Assembly (NCBI RefSeq): GCF_007641255.1 | Contig: NZ_CP036259.1 | Coordinates: 868,001 to 932,000, forward strand | Length of the DNA stretch: 64,000 bases | Reading direction: 5' to 3' | Origin: Sporomusa termitida | GTDB lineage: Bacteria; Bacillota; Negativicutes; Sporomusales; Sporomusaceae | Part shown: positions 61,268 through 64,000 of the stretch, piece by piece | Numbering within the stretch: position 1 is the first letter of the stretch | Layout: every line of letters begins with the position of its first letter | Program-made: the position numbers and the translations under genes | The notes under the pieces: generated by a model | Told to the model about the DNA's origin: nothing | Seen by the model: only the letters and a program-made list of their open reading frames with translations | The model's database searches: none

Positions 61268-61512
61268 TTGTAATTGCAGCCTATGGCATACTTTCTGGGA
61301 TAATCATTATATCTACAATTGTCCTTTTGGGCTATTTGGATTTATTGCCAAACCAGGAAGACCTAGTTGGGAAAGTTCTGATTATCTGGGGCGGTATACT
61401 GCTCGTTTACTCATATGCTCTGCATACTTTAACAATGTTTATGCTACAGCCTCTTATTAATTTTACTCGAAAGAAAGTCCGGGAGTTACCTTATATACGT
61501 CGCTGGAGGTAA
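61246..61512 (+). CDS. small membrane protein of unknown function
   Basis: 88 aa, two strongly hydrophobic segments (WAMIVIAAYGILSGIIIISTIVLLGYL and VLIIWGGILLVYSYALHTLTMFML) and a basic C-terminus (FTRKKVRELPYIRRWR), so a two-helix inner-membrane protein with the end in the cytoplasm. TGGAGG precedes ATG 61246 inside the previous gene, so translation is coupled. Family not recognised. Confidence 0.7.
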   Translation: MFTFWAMIVIAAYGILSGIIIISTIVLLGYLDLLPNQEDLVGKVLIIWGGILLVYSYALHTLTMFMLQPLINFTRKKVRELPYIRRWR

Positions 61513-61648
61513 GTCAGAATAAAGTATGCACGCAATTAAAATTATATTGGGAAGTATGTAACGAGAGATACGAGAACCGCTAAGGCTCTATGGTACGCTA
61601 GGCAGACGTTCTGGTGTAAAAGGTCAGAGTTATTGACAACCATAGAAA

Positions 61649-61691
61649 AAAAGCAAAACTTGCTGTACACTCATACACAAGTTTTGCTTTT
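61649..61691. terminator. terminator-like hairpin before the GrpB gene
   Basis: AAAAGCAAAACTTG pairs with CAAGTTTTGCTTTT around a 15-nt loop. Confidence 0.8.
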
Positions 61692-61721
61692 GGGCTAAAA
61701 GACGAATTAAGAGGCGATGGC

Positions 61722-62297
61722 ATGAAAGAAATGAGTTTAGAAGAATTGTGGCAGCTTTATCCTATTATTCTTAAAGACCATAACCCCAATTATCAATCGT
61801 GGTACGCCGAAGAAAAGCAGCGGCTACTGCACAGCCTGCATGACTACGATATTTGTCGTATCAATCATATCGGCAGCACGTCTGTTGCAGGGCTTATTGC
61901 GAAACCAACCATTGATATTCTATTGGAATTACCTAAAGACTATGCTGTGAATGAGATTGCTCAGCTGTTGCAGAACGATGATTGGATTCTAATGCAAAAA
62001 AATGATAAACAAAGAACGCTTGATCTGGGAAAGGGATATATGCCCACCGGCTTTGCAGAAAAGGTATACCATCTTCATGTGAAACCGTTGGGAGATTGGA
62101 AGGAACTTTATTTTCGAGACTATCTGCGACAATACCCTAATGTTGCACGGCAATACGAGGCGTTGAAGCTGGGGCTTAAAGAGCGGTTCGAACATGACCG
62201 TGATGCCTATACCTATGGAAAGTCGGATTTTGTCATGGAACAATCGCAAAAGGCTAAATTGGAATTTGCAGGACGTTATTTGCCACCTGAACACTAA
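61722..62297 (+). CDS. GrpB family protein (UPF0157), nucleotidyltransferase-like
   Basis: 191 aa. GrpB/UPF0157 domain: INHIGSTSVAGLIAKPTIDILLELP (the G-S-T-(A/S)-V-xGL..KP.ID motif of the nucleotidyltransferase fold), VYHLHVKPLGDWKELYFRDYLR and YEALKLGLKERFEHDRDAYTYGKSDFV. Cellular role not established. Single gene with its own upstream terminator boundary. Confidence 0.93.
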   Translation: MKEMSLEELWQLYPIILKDHNPNYQSWYAEEKQRLLHSLHDYDICRINHIGSTSVAGLIAKPTIDILLELPKDYAVNEIAQLLQNDDWILMQKNDKQRTLDLGKGYMPTGFAEKVYHLHVKPLGDWKELYFRDYLRQYPNVARQYEALKLGLKERFEHDRDAYTYGKSDFVMEQSQKAKLEFAGRYLPPEH

Positions 62298-62323
62298 TTC
62301 GCCTTGCAGGCAGTAGACGCCCC

Positions 62324-62364
62324 AATCCTAAGAAGCCCCCACTTCTTAGGTGGTGGTATGTCAC
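62324..62364 (+). repeat. IS200/IS605-type end remnant
   Basis: CCTAAGAAG...CTTCTTAGG hairpin enclosing CCCCCA, then GTGGTGGTATGTCAC. This resembles the right-end hairpin of IS605-family elements (GAAGCCCCCAC...GTGG.GGTA.TTCAC). No tnpA or tnpB is present. Confidence 0.55.
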
Positions 62365-62389
62365 ATAATTCACATGCAGAGGAAGACTT

Positions 62390-63949
62390 ATGAAGAATGT
62401 AATTTGTAAAAAAATATACCTTGAATTGAGAACGCCGGGTAATGGAGATTTTGTGGCCGACATTGACAGAATCCGTCAAGCTTTAAAACCGGAGTATGGA
62501 GCGGTTCAGATTTCTATTGAAACCATTAAATTGTCCTATAAGCTGCTGCGGGATTTTGACTGGAAGCTCACAGTCACCTTAGTACAAAAAGGTTTTGCCT
62601 GGGAAATTGTAAACCTTGAGCGGGGAAATACTGCAGATAAGAATTTTGCTTATGCAGCTGATCTTGGGAGCACAACGGTTATCATGCAGCTGATTGATCT
62701 GAATACTGGCAATATTTTGTGGGAAGAAAGCGGGGTCAATCATCAAGTCCGTTTTGGTGAGGACATCCTTAGCCGCATCGTTTACGTTAAGGATAATGAT
62801 GCCCATTTAAGGGAAATCCAGCAATGTACGCTGCTGAATTTTATTGAACTCATGGATAAAATTCAAACTGCCACAGGCATTTCTCCGGACCAATGCGGCG
62901 CATTCATTATCGGCGGCAACACTACCATGATTCATTTTCTGTTGGGGATTGACCCTTGGTTTATTTTCTATACTCCCTATACGCCAGCTTTTAACCGGAC
63001 CGGTTTCTTTACTGGCCGTGAAATAGGTTTACCCTTTAATGGCTTAGTATACTGTTTTCCCTCTACAGCTAATTATTTAGGCGGCGATATTATCAGCGGG
63101 CTGTTGGCGTCCAAGATGTATGAACAAAGTGAACTGGCTCTCTATATGGATATTGGCACGAACGGCGAAATGCTTTTGGGCAACAAGGAATTTCTGTTTT
63201 CAGCTGCGGGTGCGGCAGGACCTGCCTTGGAAGGCGGTATCAGCAAGCAGGGAATGCGGGCGAAAGCAGGGGCGGTAGATTCGGTGCAGATTGTTCAAAA
63301 TCAGTTGCAGATTACTACCATAGAGAAGGCAAAGCCAGTGGGTATATGCGGTTCAGGGATTGTTGACCTTCTTGCTGAAATGTTGCTGGCAGGCTGGATT
63401 GATTATTCGGGTCGGTTTATTCCCGGCAGATCAGAGAGAATCCTTAGGCGGGACGGGGAATATGTCATTGTTTACGCCTGGGAGCACGAATCAGCCTTAC
63501 ATGAAGATTTAATATTCAGTCAGGCTGATATTTTAAGATTTATGGATACAAAAGCGGCAGCGAACACCATGGTAGCGTTTTTAGTGGAGGCATTGGGTAT
63601 TACACCGGATAAGATTCAACGGGTATATCTGGCCGGAGCCTTTGGCACCTACATAAATATTGAGTCAGGGATTACTATTGGGTTATATCCCGACCTGCCC
63701 CGAAAGAGGTTTGTTCAGCTGGGAAACGGCTCTATAAAAGGAGCCTGCAAGTTGTTACAAGATGCAGATCAATTATTGGTTGTGGAAGATCTAATTAGCA
63801 GTATAATCTATCTTTCCTTAGCTGAGGCGCCGGATTTTCTGAATAAAATGTCAGCGGCCAAATTTTTGCCCCACACGGATTTTTCCTTATATCCCACGGT
63901 TATTGAAAAGATCAAGAGCCGTAAACACTTGGAAAGTAGTTCCCGTTAA
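62390..63949 (+). CDS. RamA-like ASKHA/DUF4445 corrinoid-activating ATPase, no ferredoxin domain
   Basis: 519 aa. Similar to the central and C-terminal parts of reductive activators of corrinoid enzymes (RamA/RACo): YAADLGSTTVIMQLIDLNTGNIL with the ASKHA phosphate loop at ~88-95, VNHQVRFGEDILSRI, FIIGGNTTMIHFLLGIDP, YMDIGTNGEMLLG, AAGAAGPALEGG and VYLAGAFGTYINIESGITIGLYPDLP. The usual N-terminal 2Fe-2S or C-terminal 4Fe-4S domain is missing, and no Cys motif is seen. AGAGGAAG precedes the ATG. Such proteins use ATP to re-reduce Co(II) corrinoids of methyltransferases. Partner genes may lie to the right. Confidence 0.85.
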   Translation: MKNVICKKIYLELRTPGNGDFVADIDRIRQALKPEYGAVQISIETIKLSYKLLRDFDWKLTVTLVQKGFAWEIVNLERGNTADKNFAYAADLGSTTVIMQLIDLNTGNILWEESGVNHQVRFGEDILSRIVYVKDNDAHLREIQQCTLLNFIELMDKIQTATGISPDQCGAFIIGGNTTMIHFLLGIDPWFIFYTPYTPAFNRTGFFTGREIGLPFNGLVYCFPSTANYLGGDIISGLLASKMYEQSELALYMDIGTNGEMLLGNKEFLFSAAGAAGPALEGGISKQGMRAKAGAVDSVQIVQNQLQITTIEKAKPVGICGSGIVDLLAEMLLAGWIDYSGRFIPGRSERILRRDGEYVIVYAWEHESALHEDLIFSQADILRFMDTKAAANTMVAFLVEALGITPDKIQRVYLAGAFGTYINIESGITIGLYPDLPRKRFVQLGNGSIKGACKLLQDADQLLVVEDLISSIIYLSLAEAPDFLNKMSAAKFLPHTDFSLYPTVIEKIKSRKHLESSSR

Positions 63950-64000
63950 TCGTCTGTCCAGCGATTGGACAATCCCTATACTTTTGTGAAATTTTTTCAT

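Noticed and set aside
1-64000. CRISPR arrays, tRNA or rRNA genes
   Set aside because: No regularly spaced direct repeats, TPsiC-loop/acceptor patterns or rRNA signatures were noticed in reading; a tRNAscan or Infernal run would be decisive.

Overview
The window most likely comes from a diderm, anaerobic Firmicute of the Negativicutes, probably Sporomusaceae. This is inferred, not proven. It combines outer-membrane TonB-dependent receptors (TBDRs) and Fur-box promoters with Firmicutes-style ribosome binding sites, a PucR regulator, a CD3324-type protein and a RamA-like corrinoid-activating ATPase typical of acetogens. Base composition is mosaic: GC-rich metabolic genes alternate with AT-rich acquired genes. 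No tRNA, rRNA or CRISPR array was seen.

Region 1 (1-17.4 kb) is a tandem array of iron-siderophore uptake modules. Each module is a minus-strand TBDR divergent from a plus-strand AraC regulator: 674-2884/3276-4262, 7243-7974/8316-9299, 9897-12077/12664-13632, 13722-15953/16362-17345, plus a partial AraC at the left edge. All four receptor promoters share TTGAC-N17/18-TATA(A/C)T, and three have a Fur-like palindrome downstream of it. In the third module a 164-bp MITE-like repeat sits where the Fur box would be. An AT-rich AbiL/RloAB-type defence pair (4770-6666, rloB frameshifted) lies beside a transposase remnant and a receptor that has lost its barrel. Fragments of further modules lie at 9305-9704.

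Region 2 (17.5-24.9 kb) is metabolic: an aminotransferase-FAD oxidase operon, DUF1062 and CD3324 proteins, a diheme cytochrome b with a cytochrome b5-like lipoprotein, a frameshifted ferredoxin-nitroreductase and a Dabb protein.

Region 3 (25-38 kb) is accessory: a group II intron, an IS3-family element, a methyltransferase ending inside a REP hairpin, a radical SAM protein, an orphan amino-acid binding lipoprotein, a QueG-like protein, a pentapeptide-repeat protein and a REP-associated tyrosine transposase (RAYT).

Region 4 (37.7-48.2 kb) holds a LysR regulator, a Fur-box FepA/CirA-type receptor with an IroE-like esterase, small accessory genes, and a second receptor behind a 21-bp-arm palindrome.

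Region 5 (48.2-64 kb) contains two copies (48.74-49.84 and 59.83-60.9 kb) of an unrecognised element: promoter, roughly 385-nt structured RNA, intrinsic terminator, Shine-Dalgarno-masking hairpin and a 143-aa helical protein. A third remnant lies at 32.2-32.4 kb. One copy carries an ORF-less group II intron. Nearby are a second group II intron split by the second IS3 copy, a PucR-M20 amidohydrolase-MFS cluster, AlkD, YccA, GrpB and a RamA-like ASKHA protein. At least seven single-base frameshifts occur, which may be real decay or assembly errors.
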